This document shows positions 1 through 7,383 of a stretch of DNA of 64,000 nucleotides, piece by piece. Every line of letters begins with the position of its first letter. Position 1 is the first letter of the stretch. The notes below the pieces were generated by a model. It did no database searches, was not told where the DNA came from, and was given only the letters and a program-made list of their open reading frames with translations. The position numbers were made by a program, and so were the translations under genes. The stretch is from Porphyrobacter sp. TH134 (lineage in GTDB: Bacteria > Pseudomonadota > Alphaproteobacteria > Sphingomonadales > Sphingomonadaceae): NCBI RefSeq assembly GCF_002855495.1, contig NZ_PKRO01000006.1, positions 57,236-121,235 on the forward strand, given 5' to 3'.

Positions 1-99
1 CGCGTTCTTGTGAAAGGGGCGGAGGACCGTTGCACCGGTCGACAGGCTTATGCTCTCGCTCGGAAGACGGGTGGGGCGGTTCTGTTGCTAGGCCCGCCC

Positions 100-450
100 C
101 GGGCCCCCGGTCTCCGATTCTGTTGCCCGGTTCGGTCCAACCGCGCTTTTTAGCCTAGTAAAAGAAGGGCGTTAGCCCATCAATTACGCAGCGATTGCGA
201 GTGCTTCGTTATCGTTGGCACTTATGGTTTTTGAGCCTTATGCGGGTTACTCAGCCCGGGCAAAAACTACGTCTTTCAACACACGTCGATCCTGGTTCGG
301 CCCCATCAGCTGAGCCGCTCGGTCGCCACGCTTCACGCGTGCCGCCCTGGTTGCTCGGCCCAAATGGTGGAGCCGCCGGGTACTGCCCCCGGGTCCGTTG
401 CATCTATTTCACGCAGCAGTTTATCGCCATATCCGGTCGAAACCGGCACG
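100..450 (-). ncRNA. ssrA: tmRNA, circularly permuted two-piece form
   Basis: Read on the minus strand, the acceptor segment comes first and ends in CCA at 365. About 60 bases of spacer follow (305-364), and then the coding segment starts with GGGGCCG at 304. GGGGCCG pairs with CGGCTCC next to the CCA (369-375), giving a seven-pair acceptor stem with the G.U at the third pair that marks alanyl-type tmRNA. The coding segment carries a tag frame at 219-184 that reads ANDNEALAIAA and then TAA. This is the order expected when the standard 5' and 3' ends are joined and the spacer is removed, as known for Alphaproteobacteria. It rescues stalled ribosomes with SmpB, which is not in this window. The two outer ends are estimates. 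A further GC-rich hairpin (73-79 with 94-100) could be the last pseudoknot or a terminator. Confidence 0.93.
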
Positions 451-453
451 CTT

Positions 454-481
454 GATATAGCGCGGCAATCCTGAATGTGAA
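454..481 (-). promoter_or_regulatory. putative sigma-70 promoter of ssrA
   Basis: On the minus strand TTCACA (481-476) and TATATC (459-454) are separated by 16 bases. They sit just upstream of the expected start of the acceptor segment near 447 and lie between the mscL stop codon and ssrA. Each element matches about half to two thirds of the consensus, so this is a reasonable but untested call. Confidence 0.45.
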
Positions 482-493
482 GTGAGCGCGGCG

Positions 494-913
494 TTACTTC
501 TTCAGCGCGTCGCGGATTTCCGCCAGCAGTTCCACCTCGGTCGGACCGGCAGGCGCCGCTTCGGCGGGCTTTATGAACTGCGCGGTGATCTTGTTGACGT
601 AACGCACCATCAGAAAGATGACGAAGGCAAGGATCAGGAAGTTGATCACGACCGATACAAACGCCCCCAGCCCCAGGACATTGGCCCCGGCGGCGCGCGC
701 GGCTGCCAGCGGGGTTCCGGGCGCAACATTGCCCGACAGGACGATGTAGATATCGGAGAAATCGATACTGCCCACAACCGCCCCGACGATCGGCATGATC
801 ACCTCGTCCGTCAGCGACTTGACGATCGCCCCGAATGCCGCGCCGATAATGACCCCGACAGCCAGATCGATGACATTGCCCTTGGCGATGAAGGCCTTGA
901 ATTCTGACAGCAT
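494..913 (-). CDS. mscL: large-conductance mechanosensitive channel MscL
   Basis: A homopentameric inner-membrane channel that opens under membrane tension and releases solutes during hypo-osmotic shock. The 139-residue product has the family length. It starts [13 protein letters not shown] and runs into the conserved first transmembrane helix ([16 protein letters not shown], about residues 16-31). A second helix lies near residues 77-97, and a charged C-terminal helix follows. The start at 913 was chosen because AGGGGA lies at ribosome-binding distance and the conserved N-terminus begins there; a longer upstream reading frame looks non-coding. It is transcribed away from lemA and lies upstream of ssrA on the same strand, but ssrA appears to have its own promoter. 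Confidence 0.96.
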   Translation of the reverse strand: MLSEFKAFIAKGNVIDLAVGVIIGAAFGAIVKSLTDEVIMPIVGAVVGSIDFSDIYIVLSGNVAPGTPLAAARAAGANVLGLGAFVSVVINFLILAFVIFLMVRYVNKITAQFIKPAEAAPAGPTEVELLAEIRDALKK

Positions 914-1081
914 GTTAGTCCCCTTTATGCTTGCTGTTTGCCGCGTTCTGGCACTCTCTGCGGCCTCTGCCAAGCCATGGTACTGCGCCTGCTCTGCTTG
1001 AACGGGCGAAGTGGTGTGCTATATCCGCAATACAGGAACACCCCGCCGGGCCCGCCCCGCGCGATCAGGAGGGAATTGACG

Positions 1082-1684
1082 ATGAATTTCACCACCATGC
1101 TGCGCGGTGCCTTTGCGGCTGCTGCCGCCCTCAGCCTTTCCGCCTGCGGGATCAATTCGGTGCCGGCAGCCGAAGAAGAAGCCAAGGCCAAATGGGCCGA
1201 CGTTGAGGCGCAATTCCAGCGCCGCGCCAACCTCATCCCGAACCTTGCCGAAGTCACCAAGGGTGCAGGCGAGAACGAGCGCACGATCCTGACCCAGGTG
1301 ACCGAAGCCCGCGCCAAGGCCACCAGCGTCAACATCACCGGTGATGATCTCAATGATCCGGCCAAGATGGAGCAATTCGCCGCCGCGCAGAGCCAGCTGG
1401 GCGCCGGCATCGGCCGCCTGCTTGCCAGCGTCGAGGCCTATCCGACCATCCAGTCGAACCAGAACTACCTCGCGCTCCAAAGCCAGCTGGAAGGCACGGA
1501 AAACCGCATCGCCGTGGCCATCCGCGATTACAACGAGGCTGTGCGCAAATATAACACCACGATCCGCACCTTCCCGGATTCGATCGGCGCGAACATCATT
1601 CACGGCGCTGATCCCATGGTGCCGTTCAAGGCGGTGACCGCTGGCGCAGGAGCCGCTCCGCAGCTTGACATGACATCGAACTGA
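1082..1684 (+). CDS. lemA: LemA family lipoprotein
   Basis: A 200-residue LemA-fold protein. The N-terminus is a lipoprotein signal with a lipobox ending at Cys22 (LSAC), so the coiled helical domain is probably anchored in an envelope membrane. The core around residues 38-70 (an FQRRANLIPNLAEV-type segment) is the LemA hallmark, and the C-terminal half contains the conserved DYNEAV segment. The molecular function of LemA is not settled. It is regularly found beside TPM-domain proteins, as here, where two follow at once. The ATG at 1082 follows GGAGG at 1069, somewhat distant, but the signal peptide supports it. Confidence 0.93.
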   Translation: MNFTTMLRGAFAAAAALSLSACGINSVPAAEEEAKAKWADVEAQFQRRANLIPNLAEVTKGAGENERTILTQVTEARAKATSVNITGDDLNDPAKMEQFAAAQSQLGAGIGRLLASVEAYPTIQSNQNYLALQSQLEGTENRIAVAIRDYNEAVRKYNTTIRTFPDSIGANIIHGADPMVPFKAVTAGAGAAPQLDMTSN

Positions 1685-1689
1685 CAGGC

Positions 1690-2559
1690 GTGCTGCGCCG
1701 TCTGATCCTTGCGCTCGCCTTGGCGGCGGCGTGGCTGGTTGGCCCCTTGGCCGGCCCGCTCGCCGCGCAGCCGCAATTTCCGGCGCTGACGGGGCGGGTG
1801 GTCGACAATGCCGACATCCTCTCGCCCGAGGCTGAGGCCCAGCTGACGGCGAAACTTGCCGCGCTGGAGACACAGTCGCAGCGCCAGCTGGTGGTGGCGA
1901 CCATCCCGGACCTGCAAGGGTACGACATTTCCGATTACGGCTACCAGCTCGGCCGCGCCTGGGGCCTGGGCGACAAGGAGCGCAACGACGGCGCATTGCT
2001 GCTGATCGCACCCAATGATCGCAAGGTGCGGATCGAAGTGGGCTATGGGCTTGAAGGCTATCTGACCGACGCGCTGTCTTCGCTGATCATTCAAAACCAG
2101 ATCTTGCCGCGCTTCCGCGACGGCGACTTTCCCGGCGGCATCGTCGCCGGAACCGACGCGATCATCGCTCAGCTGCAACTGCCACCCGAAGAGGCCGCCA
2201 AGGTTGCCGCGGAAGCAGGCAAGGCGCGGCAAAGCGATGGGGGTTTTCCCATCGGCGTGCTGATCTGGCTGGCTTTCATGTTTTTCTTTTTCGTCCTGCC
2301 GATCATGGCTGGGCGCGGACGGCGGCGCAAATATCGCTCCAAGGGCTCAGGCCCATGGGGTGAGCGTGGCCGTGACGTATCGGACACGGCGCGGGACATC
2401 ATCTTGTGGGAAGTCGGCAGCGCGATTGCCCGCGGGCTGCTCTCCGGCGGCGATGATGATGGCGGCGGCTGGGGCGGCGGCGGCGGATTTGGCGGCGGCG
2501 GCGGGTTCGGCGGCGGTGGTGGCTCATTCGGGGGCGGCGGCGCCTCGGGAGGATGGTAG
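1690..2559 (+). CDS. TPM-domain membrane protein, YgcG type
   Basis: A 289-residue protein with a Sec signal peptide (about 1-26, cleavage after AAQ), a TPM domain (about 33-165, opening with GRVVDNADILSPEAEAQL), one transmembrane helix near 188-208 and a C-terminal tail that is almost entirely glycine with a few Phe, Ser and Asp. Both the domain order and the Gly-rich tail are typical of the YgcG family. TPM domains of some plant and bacterial relatives have phosphatase activity, but that cannot be assigned here. The start is GTG at 1690, five bases after lemA, so the genes are very likely co-transcribed and translationally coupled. Confidence 0.9.
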   Translation: MLRRLILALALAAAWLVGPLAGPLAAQPQFPALTGRVVDNADILSPEAEAQLTAKLAALETQSQRQLVVATIPDLQGYDISDYGYQLGRAWGLGDKERNDGALLLIAPNDRKVRIEVGYGLEGYLTDALSSLIIQNQILPRFRDGDFPGGIVAGTDAIIAQLQLPPEEAAKVAAEAGKARQSDGGFPIGVLIWLAFMFFFFVLPIMAGRGRRRKYRSKGSGPWGERGRDVSDTARDIILWEVGSAIARGLLSGGDDDGGGWGGGGGFGGGGGFGGGGGSFGGGGASGGW

Positions 2560-2562
2560 CGC

Positions 2563-3237
2563 ATGGCCTATCTTGATGATGCCGGTCGCCGGTTGGTCAG
2601 CGAAGCGGTGACCGCAGCCGAAAGCGCAACCTCGGGCGAGATTGTGACCGTGCTGGCCGACCGTTCGGACGGTTACACCGATGTGGCGCTGCTGTGGGCA
2701 GCAGGGGCAGCCTTTACCGCGATGAGCGTGTTTGCGGCCTTCCCCCTGCCCTTTCTCAACGCCTGGGATGCCGCAATCGGCGGCTGGGGCCATGAATGGA
2801 CCACGGGCGAGCTTGCCAGCATGGTGATCGGGCTCGGCCTGCTCAAATTCCTCGCCGTGCTGCTGGTGCAGCAATGGGAACCGCTGAAGTTCGCGCTGAT
2901 CCCCGGCCCCACCAAAACCATCCGCGTCCACGGCCAGGCGGTGCGCCAGTTCAAGGTCGGCGCGGAACGCCGCACCACGGGGCGCACGGGTGTGCTGATC
3001 TACCTCTCCATGCGCGAACACCGGGCCGAGATTGTCGCCGATGAAAGCATCGCCGCGATCGTCCCTGCCGAAGTCTGGGGCGAGGCGATGGGCGATATGC
3101 TGGCCCACATCCGCAAGGGACAGGTCGCCGAAGGGCTGGCGGTCGGCATCCGCGACGTTGGCTTCGTGCTGGCCCAGCATTTCCCGCGCGGCGCGGACGA
3201 CGTGAACGAACTGCCCGACCGGCTGATTGAGGTTTAG
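2563..3237 (+). CDS. second TPM-domain membrane protein
   Basis: A 224-residue protein without a cleavable signal. It has a short TPM-like N-terminal segment (residues 1-36, ESATSGEIVTVLADRS), two hydrophobic segments at about 42-65 and 84-103, and a second TPM-like half at about 125-190 (RTTGRTGVLIYLSMREH and the following acidic strand). The membrane helices are inserted in the middle of the domain, unlike its upstream neighbour. It begins three bases after the previous stop and closes the lemA-TPM-TPM operon. The function is unknown; a role in envelope maintenance is inferred from the operon only. Confidence 0.85.
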   Translation: MAYLDDAGRRLVSEAVTAAESATSGEIVTVLADRSDGYTDVALLWAAGAAFTAMSVFAAFPLPFLNAWDAAIGGWGHEWTTGELASMVIGLGLLKFLAVLLVQQWEPLKFALIPGPTKTIRVHGQAVRQFKVGAERRTTGRTGVLIYLSMREHRAEIVADESIAAIVPAEVWGEAMGDMLAHIRKGQVAEGLAVGIRDVGFVLAQHFPRGADDVNELPDRLIEV

Positions 3238-3245
3238 CGCTTGAC

Positions 3246-3274
3246 CCGCTCGCTCTGAGCCTGTCGAAGGGCGG
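3246..3274. repeat. REP-like extragenic element
   Basis: The short motif CTGAGCCTGTCGAAGGGC with a flanking CGCTCGCT lies in the gap between the TPM gene and the NUDIX gene. From memory this is a widespread short intergenic repeat in sphingomonads and some other GC-rich bacteria, usually present in many copies. Only this one copy was noticed in the window. Confidence 0.5.
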
Positions 3275-3302
3275 CAATCTGCCTCACCCGACGGAGCCTC
3301 CC

Positions 3303-3854
3303 GTGCAAAAAGACCGCGACGCCGACCTGCCCGAAGAGGTGATGTGGGAGGGGCGCTTCATCACCGCCAAAAAGCGCGGCCGGTGGGAATATGTCGGCCG
3401 TGCACGCGGCATTCGCGCCGCTGCGATCATCGCGCTTGATGATGACCCGGACGGCACCCGCCACGTAATCCTCGTCAGCCAGTACCGCGTCCCGCTCGGC
3501 CGTTTCAGCCTTGAAATCCCCGCAGGGCTGGTCGGCGATGACGCTGGCGGTGAAGGCGAGGAGGCGACCACCGCTGCCGCACGCGAACTGGAAGAGGAAA
3601 CAGGCTACCGCGCCGGCATGCTCGAAGTGCTGGGCGAGTTCTATTCCTCGCCCGGCATGGTGTCGGAATGCTTCACGCTATTGCGGGCGACGGGTCTGGA
3701 ACGTGTCAGCGAAGGCGGCGGCACGGAAGGGGAGAATATCACCGTCCACCGGGTTGCCTTGCGCGATCTTTCGCGCTTCGTGGCCGAATGGCGGCGGGCT
3801 GGCCACGCGGTTGACGTGCGGATCGCCCTATTCATGAATTTTTTGGGCGTTTGA
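3303..3854 (+). CDS. NUDIX hydrolase, ADP-ribose pyrophosphatase-like
   Basis: A 183-residue protein of the ADP-sugar pyrophosphatase type, expected to cleave ADP-ribose or a related nucleoside diphosphate sugar to AMP and a sugar phosphate using Mg2+. The NUDIX helix core RELEEETGY sits near residues 95-103, and IPAG precedes it as in ADP-ribose hydrolases. The Nudix box carries extra Gly/Asp/Glu residues in the loop before the helix (GDDAGGEGEE). The start is GTG at 3303. The gene lies alone between the TPM operon and a dehydrogenase on the same strand. Confidence 0.88.
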   Translation: MQKDRDADLPEEVMWEGRFITAKKRGRWEYVGRARGIRAAAIIALDDDPDGTRHVILVSQYRVPLGRFSLEIPAGLVGDDAGGEGEEATTAAARELEEETGYRAGMLEVLGEFYSSPGMVSECFTLLRATGLERVSEGGGTEGENITVHRVALRDLSRFVAEWRRAGHAVDVRIALFMNFLGV

Positions 3855-3883
3855 CACCGGGATATCTGGGAGAGGATTACATT

Positions 3884-4666
3884 ATGGCAGGCAGAGTAAC
3901 GGGCAAAATGGCCCTCGTCACCGGCGGCGCGCAGGGCCTTGGCCGCGCGCATTGCATCCGGCTGGCGCAAGAAGGCGCGCGGGTGCTGGCGACCGATATC
4001 AACGGTGCAGGCGCCGAGGAAACGGCTGCGATCATCAATGCCGAAATGGGCGCTGGCACCGCCTACGGCATCGCGCATGACGTGACCGATCCGGCCCAAT
4101 GGGAAATCGCCGTGGACGCCGCGCGCCAACATCTCGGCGGGCTTAACGTGCTGGTCAACAACGCCGGCATCGGCGTTCCGAGCAATATCGAGGCTTGTGA
4201 TTTTGGCGACTGGCAGCGCTGCTTTGACATCAACGTCAATTCGATCTTTCATGGCTGCCAGAAGGCCCTGCCGCTGATGCGCCAACATGCGCCCGGATCG
4301 ATCATCAACATTTCCAGCATCGCAGGCCTGATCGCCAGCGACACCATGCCCGCCTATAATGCGTCGAAAGCGGCGGTATGGATGCTGTCGAAGTCGATTG
4401 CGCTCCACTGCGCCAAGAAGAGCATGAACATCCGCTGCAATTCGGTGCACCCGACCTTCGTGGACACACCCATTCTGGATGGCACGGCAAAGGCCGCCTC
4501 GCTCGACAAGGATGTGCTGCTGGAAAAGCTGGCGCGGCAGATCCCGCTGAAATTCGTGGGCGAGCCCAATGATATTGCCAACGCGGTGCTCTATCTTGCG
4601 AGCGACGAAAGCCGCTTCATGACCGGGGCGGAGCTGAAGCTGGACGGCGGCATTTCAGCGATGTGA
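3884..4666 (+). CDS. short-chain dehydrogenase/reductase (classical SDR)
   Basis: A 260-residue NAD(P)-dependent oxidoreductase with the full classical SDR set: cofactor motif TGGAQGLG at 13-20, NNAG at 92-95, catalytic Ser near 144-145, and Tyr158 with Lys162 in YNASK. Acidic Asp38 after the second beta strand favours NAD over NADP. The best resemblance is to cyclic-alcohol or steroid-type dehydrogenases, but the substrate cannot be named. The ATG at 3884 has a strong GGGAGAGG ribosome-binding site eight bases upstream, so it is preferred to an earlier start at 3851. The stop codon almost touches the terminator of the opposing pspC operon. Confidence 0.9.
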   Translation: MAGRVTGKMALVTGGAQGLGRAHCIRLAQEGARVLATDINGAGAEETAAIINAEMGAGTAYGIAHDVTDPAQWEIAVDAARQHLGGLNVLVNNAGIGVPSNIEACDFGDWQRCFDINVNSIFHGCQKALPLMRQHAPGSIINISSIAGLIASDTMPAYNASKAAVWMLSKSIALHCAKKSMNIRCNSVHPTFVDTPILDGTAKAASLDKDVLLEKLARQIPLKFVGEPNDIANAVLYLASDESRFMTGAELKLDGGISAM

Positions 4667-4694
4667 AAAAAGAAGGGGCCGCTGTGGCCCCTTC
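4666..4694 (-). terminator. intrinsic terminator of the pspC operon
   Basis: A perfect nine-pair stem (GAAGGGGCC at 4672-4680 with GGCCCCTTC at 4686-4694) and a five-base loop. On the minus strand it is followed by TTTTTT (4671-4666), so it terminates transcription coming from pspC. It lies within a few bases of the stop codon of the convergent SDR gene. Confidence 0.85.
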
Positions 4695-4755
4695 CCGGTT
4701 GTGTTCAATCAGGTGCAGCGGCCCGAAAACCGGGAACCGCTTTTGGTCGCTGCAC

Positions 4756-4971
4756 TCAATCCGCGATCAGCGCGACCGCCAGGTAGATCAGCACCGGGCT
4801 GCCGAAGCCCAGCAGTGTCGCCAGCACAAAGCCGACCCGCACCAGCATGGTGTCGATGCCGAAATAGTTGCCGATCCCGGCGCAGACGCCGAAGACCTTG
4901 CCCTGGCGCTTGTCGAGGCGGAACCCGGCGCGTGGCGGCTTGCTGCCAGACGTGCCCATGATGTCGTTCAT
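4756..4971 (-). CDS. pspC: PspC domain protein
   Basis: A 71-residue membrane protein consisting almost only of a PspC domain. It has basic residues followed by GKVFGVCAGIGNYFGIDTMLVRV at about 24-46 and a C-terminal hydrophobic helix (about 47-69). PspC is an inner-membrane component of the phage-shock envelope stress response. The variant here is shorter than the enterobacterial protein and lacks its C-terminal periplasmic part. It is the last gene of a minus-strand unit with two 37-residue peptides and a sigma-54 promoter upstream, which fits Psp regulation. No pspA, pspB or pspF lies nearby in the window. Confidence 0.9.
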   Translation of the reverse strand: MNDIMGTSGSKPPRAGFRLDKRQGKVFGVCAGIGNYFGIDTMLVRVGFVLATLLGFGSPVLIYLAVALIAD

Positions 4972-5004
4972 TTCAATCTGTCTCCAAACAGGCGGGTTGG
5001 CGGC

Positions 5005-5118
5005 TCAGGCGATCAGGCCGGGGCTGGCGGGGACGATAGCGTAAGCGAAGCTGGCGATCGTCAGGACGACGGCAAAGCTGGCAGAAGCAAGGCGGGCGAA
5101 GTTGTCAGAGCGGAACAT
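5005..5118 (-). CDS. 37-residue hydrophobic peptide, downstream paralogue
   Basis: A 37-residue frame beginning MFRSDNFARLASASFA and ending AYAIVPASPGLIA. A short basic/polar N-terminus is followed by one hydrophobic segment (about residues 14-29), so it is probably a single-pass membrane peptide. It shares the length, the start MF, the central hydrophobic stretch and the C-terminal AYAI(V/I)PASP(G/A)LIA with the frame at 5152-5265. The ribosome-binding region AAAAGGAC is also repeated. Conservation at both protein and leader level argues that it is translated. No function is known to me. It lies between its paralogue and pspC on the same strand. Confidence 0.75.
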   Translation of the reverse strand: MFRSDNFARLASASFAVVLTIASFAYAIVPASPGLIA

Positions 5119-5151
5119 GATATCGGGTCCTTTTGGTCAGGCGTTCAAAGA

Positions 5152-5265
5152 TCAGGCGATGAGGGCCGGGCTGGCGGGGATGATCGCATAGGCGAAGAAA
5201 GCGGCCGACATCACGACCGAGAAAGCGGCAGCGAAGAGGCGGTTCGAAGTTTCGGTAGCGAACAT
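5152..5265 (-). CDS. 37-residue hydrophobic peptide, upstream paralogue
   Basis: A 37-residue frame beginning MFATETSNRLFAAAFS and ending AYAIIPASPALIA, with one hydrophobic segment at about residues 10-30. It has a strong AAAAGGAG ribosome-binding site. It is the first gene after the sigma-54 promoter at 5328-5345, and its tandem partner follows 33 bases downstream. A longer in-frame extension upstream exists, but it would run through the promoter and the leader hairpin, so the short start at 5265 is preferred. By position the pair could stand in for small Psp membrane partners such as PspB, PspD or PspG, but there is no recognisable sequence similarity, so this is only an idea. Confidence 0.77.
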   Translation of the reverse strand: MFATETSNRLFAAAFSVVMSAAFFAYAIIPASPALIA

Positions 5266-5298
5266 ATGAGGTCTCCTTTTGGTGTGTCTTGTGTTTGT

Positions 5299-5314
5299 CC
5301 CGGACCGTTCCGGG
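5299..5314 (-). other. leader hairpin before the small-peptide operon
   Basis: On the minus strand CCCGGA and TCCGGG form a six-pair stem with a four-base loop. It lies in the predicted untranslated leader, between the expected transcription start near 5319 and the first start codon at 5265. No U-tract follows, so it looks like a stabilising or regulatory leader structure and not a terminator. Confidence 0.4.
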
Positions 5315-5327
5315 GGATGCAAAGGAG

Positions 5328-5345
5328 ATTGCAGGAGGCGTGCCA
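5328..5345 (-). promoter_or_regulatory. sigma-54 promoter of the small-peptide-pspC operon
   Basis: On the minus strand the site reads TTGGCACG, four bases, CTGCA. The -24 element TGGCACG is perfect, GG and GC are exactly ten bases apart, and the -12 element differs from TTGC by one base. It lies about 66 bases upstream of the first peptide gene. Sigma-54 control is the hallmark of psp operons in enterobacteria, which agrees with the pspC gene at the end of this unit. Confidence 0.8.
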
Positions 5346-5353
5346 AACTCGAA

Positions 5354-5375
5354 AAATGGCGGAAAACTGCCATTT
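5354..5375. promoter_or_regulatory. inverted repeat upstream of the sigma-54 promoter
   Basis: AAATGGC (5354-5360) and GCCATTT (5369-5375) form a perfect seven-base inverted repeat with an eight-base spacer, and further TCGAAA-like symmetry lies outside. The centre is about 45 bases upstream of the predicted start, closer than most enhancer-binding sites. It may be the binding site of a PspF-like activator, or an operator for recF on the other strand. Confidence 0.45.
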
Positions 5376-5507
5376 CGATCCTGTCACCCAGCAAACAGCC
5401 CGTTCAGCCAAGCGAAAGATTGGGAAATTGCACCAAGGGTTAGGATTGCCGGTTTTGGCGGTTGCGCTCTGGCCAAATCGGCCCCCTGTGCTAACCGCCG
5501 CAAAGCC

Positions 5508-6596
5508 ATGGGCCTCAGCCGGATCACCCTCGAAAACTTTCGCAACCACGCTGCGACCTCGCTTGACGAGACGGCGCATATCAACCTGCTGGTGGGCGAA
5601 AACGGGGCGGGGAAAACCAATCTGCTGGAGGCGCTGTCATTGCTCGGGCCGGGGCGCGGGCTCAGGCGGGCGAACCTTGGCGATCTGGCGCGGCGGGCAA
5701 TGCCGAGTGACCCTCCCCTGCCCTTTGCCATTGGCGCGAACCTGACGGAGGCCGGCACGGTCTCGGCGCGGATCGGCACCTATACCGAAGACGGCCAGCC
5801 GGGGCGGCGGCTGGTGCGGGTCAACAGCGCCCCGGCCAGTGCGGCGAGCCTTGCCGAATGGCTCGCGATCAGCTGGCTAACCCCGTCAATGGACGGCCTT
5901 TTTACCGATAGCGCAGGCGCACGGCGGCGGTTCATGGACCGTATGGCGCTAGCCATCGCGCCCGATCACGCGCGGCGGGTGAACGCACTGGAAACCGCCT
6001 TGCGGGAACGGGGCAAGCTATTGGAAACAGGTGGCGATCCGCGCTGGCTGGACGCAATCGAGACACAGGCCGCCGATCACGGCGCGGCGGTGGCGCGCGC
6101 CCGGATCCAGCTCGTCGCTCGGCTCGCCGATGAATTGTCGGCCCTCCCGCCTGAACCCTTTGCCCGCCCAGCCCTCTCCTACCTGCCCGGCGGGCCGCTG
6201 GACGAGACGGCCCTGCGCGCAGACCTCGCCCGCAACCGCCCGCGTGACCGGGCCGCTGGCCGTGCGCTGACCGGGCCGCAACGTGATGAATTGCAGGTCA
6301 AAATGGCCTCCACCGGCCAGGCCGCCGCCGCCTGTTCGACCGGCGAGCAAAAGGCGATGCTGATCGCGATCACGCTGGCCCACGGCATCCTTGCCGCGGC
6401 GGGCCGCCCCAGCGTTCTCCTGCTGGACGAGGTCGCTGCTCACCTCGATCCCGTCCGCCGGATCGAACTGTTCCGGCGGCTGCGCGAAGGCCGCGCGCAG
6501 GTCTGGATGACCGGCACCGAACTCGCCCCCTTCGATGCCATCCGCGAGGAATCGGCTGTCTGGCGGGTGTCTGGCGGGGGTGTAGAGCGGGTCTAA
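5508..6596 (+). CDS. recF: DNA replication/repair protein RecF
   Basis: A 362-residue SMC-like ATPase that helps load RecA at single-strand gaps. It shows the family start MGLSRITLENFRNH, Walker A GENGAGKTN at about 30-38, the signature region STGEQKA and Walker B VLLLDEVAAHLD near the C-terminus. A start at 5289 would be in frame, but it adds 73 residues unlike RecF and crosses the divergent promoter region, so 5508 was taken. It is not next to dnaA, dnaN or gyrB, as is common outside the gamma-proteobacteria. Confidence 0.95.
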   Translation: MGLSRITLENFRNHAATSLDETAHINLLVGENGAGKTNLLEALSLLGPGRGLRRANLGDLARRAMPSDPPLPFAIGANLTEAGTVSARIGTYTEDGQPGRRLVRVNSAPASAASLAEWLAISWLTPSMDGLFTDSAGARRRFMDRMALAIAPDHARRVNALETALRERGKLLETGGDPRWLDAIETQAADHGAAVARARIQLVARLADELSALPPEPFARPALSYLPGGPLDETALRADLARNRPRDRAAGRALTGPQRDELQVKMASTGQAAAACSTGEQKAMLIAITLAHGILAAAGRPSVLLLDEVAAHLDPVRRIELFRRLREGRAQVWMTGTELAPFDAIREESAVWRVSGGGVERV

Positions 6597-6602
6597 ACCG
6601 TT

Positions 6603-7331
6603 CTAGACCCCACCTGGCGGCGGCAAGGCACCCTCGACCTGCGCCAAGGTCGCGCCCACCAACCGCTCGATCCCGGCGGCGGTGGGATGGATTTTATCGG
6701 CCTGGAACAGCGCTGGCTCGCGGTAAATGTCCTCAAGCCAGAACGGGATCAGCGCCGCGCCATATTCCTTGGCGAGATCGCGGTAGATCGCATCGAATTC
6801 GGCCTGATAGTCCGGCCCGTAATTGGGCGGGGCACGCATCCCCATCAGCAGCACCGGCACCTTCTGGTTCTGTAGAACAGTCAGCATCTTGGCCAGGTTC
6901 GCCTTCGTTTCCTCAGGCGAAATCCCGCGCAGCAGGTCATTGCCGCCCAGTTCCAGAATGAACAGCGCGGGCGGCGTGTCCTGCGCGGCGAGCGTGAATT
7001 CCAAGCGGTTGAGCCCGGCCGCCGTCGTATCGCCCGACACCCCGGCATTGACCACATCGGCATTGACGCCCTTGGCCCGGAGCGCATTTTCCAGCTTGTC
7101 GGGATAGGAATCGCGCGGGTCGAGGCCGTAGCCTGCAAACAGGCTGTCCCCGAAGGCGATGATTTTGCGCTCCGGCCCCATCACCGGCACGGCGGGCAGC
7201 GCGGGCTGACCATCAGCGGCCACCTCGCCCGCAGGCGCAGCTTCATCCGCCGCATCGCCGCAGGCGGCCAGCATGAATAAAGCTGCGCCAACGACGCCTA
7301 TTTTCGACCAAACGCGCTTGTGCATCCGCAC
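6603..7331 (-). CDS. tesA: arylesterase / lysophospholipase, TesA-type SGNH hydrolase lipoprotein
   Basis: A 242-residue SGNH hydrolase. Block I is FGDSLFAGYGLD (nucleophile Ser), block II has the GVSGDTT glycine, block III is GGND and block V is DKIHP with the Asp-His pair. The N-terminus carries a lipoprotein signal ending LAAC, followed by an Ala/Glu-rich linker, so the enzyme is probably tethered in the envelope, whereas E. coli TesA is free in the periplasm. GTG at 7331 or ATG two codons later at 7325 could be the start; AAGGA lies close to both. It is divergent from a YbbA/YbbP-type ABC system, the same association seen in E. coli. Confidence 0.92.
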   Translation of the reverse strand: MRMHKRVWSKIGVVGAALFMLAACGDAADEAAPAGEVAADGQPALPAVPVMGPERKIIAFGDSLFAGYGLDPRDSYPDKLENALRAKGVNADVVNAGVSGDTTAAGLNRLEFTLAAQDTPPALFILELGGNDLLRGISPEETKANLAKMLTVLQNQKVPVLLMGMRAPPNYGPDYQAEFDAIYRDLAKEYGAALIPFWLEDIYREPALFQADKIHPTAAGIERLVGATLAQVEGALPPPGGV

Positions 7332-7383
7332 ACCATCCTTAGCTGTAGCTTATCTCGCCTCTCACCTATGCCATCGGAACCCC

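Noticed and set aside
4663..5745. Long plus-strand reading frame across pspC and the peptide genes
   Set aside because: It is antisense to the pspC operon, overlaps recF in another frame, and its product has no domain and odd composition.
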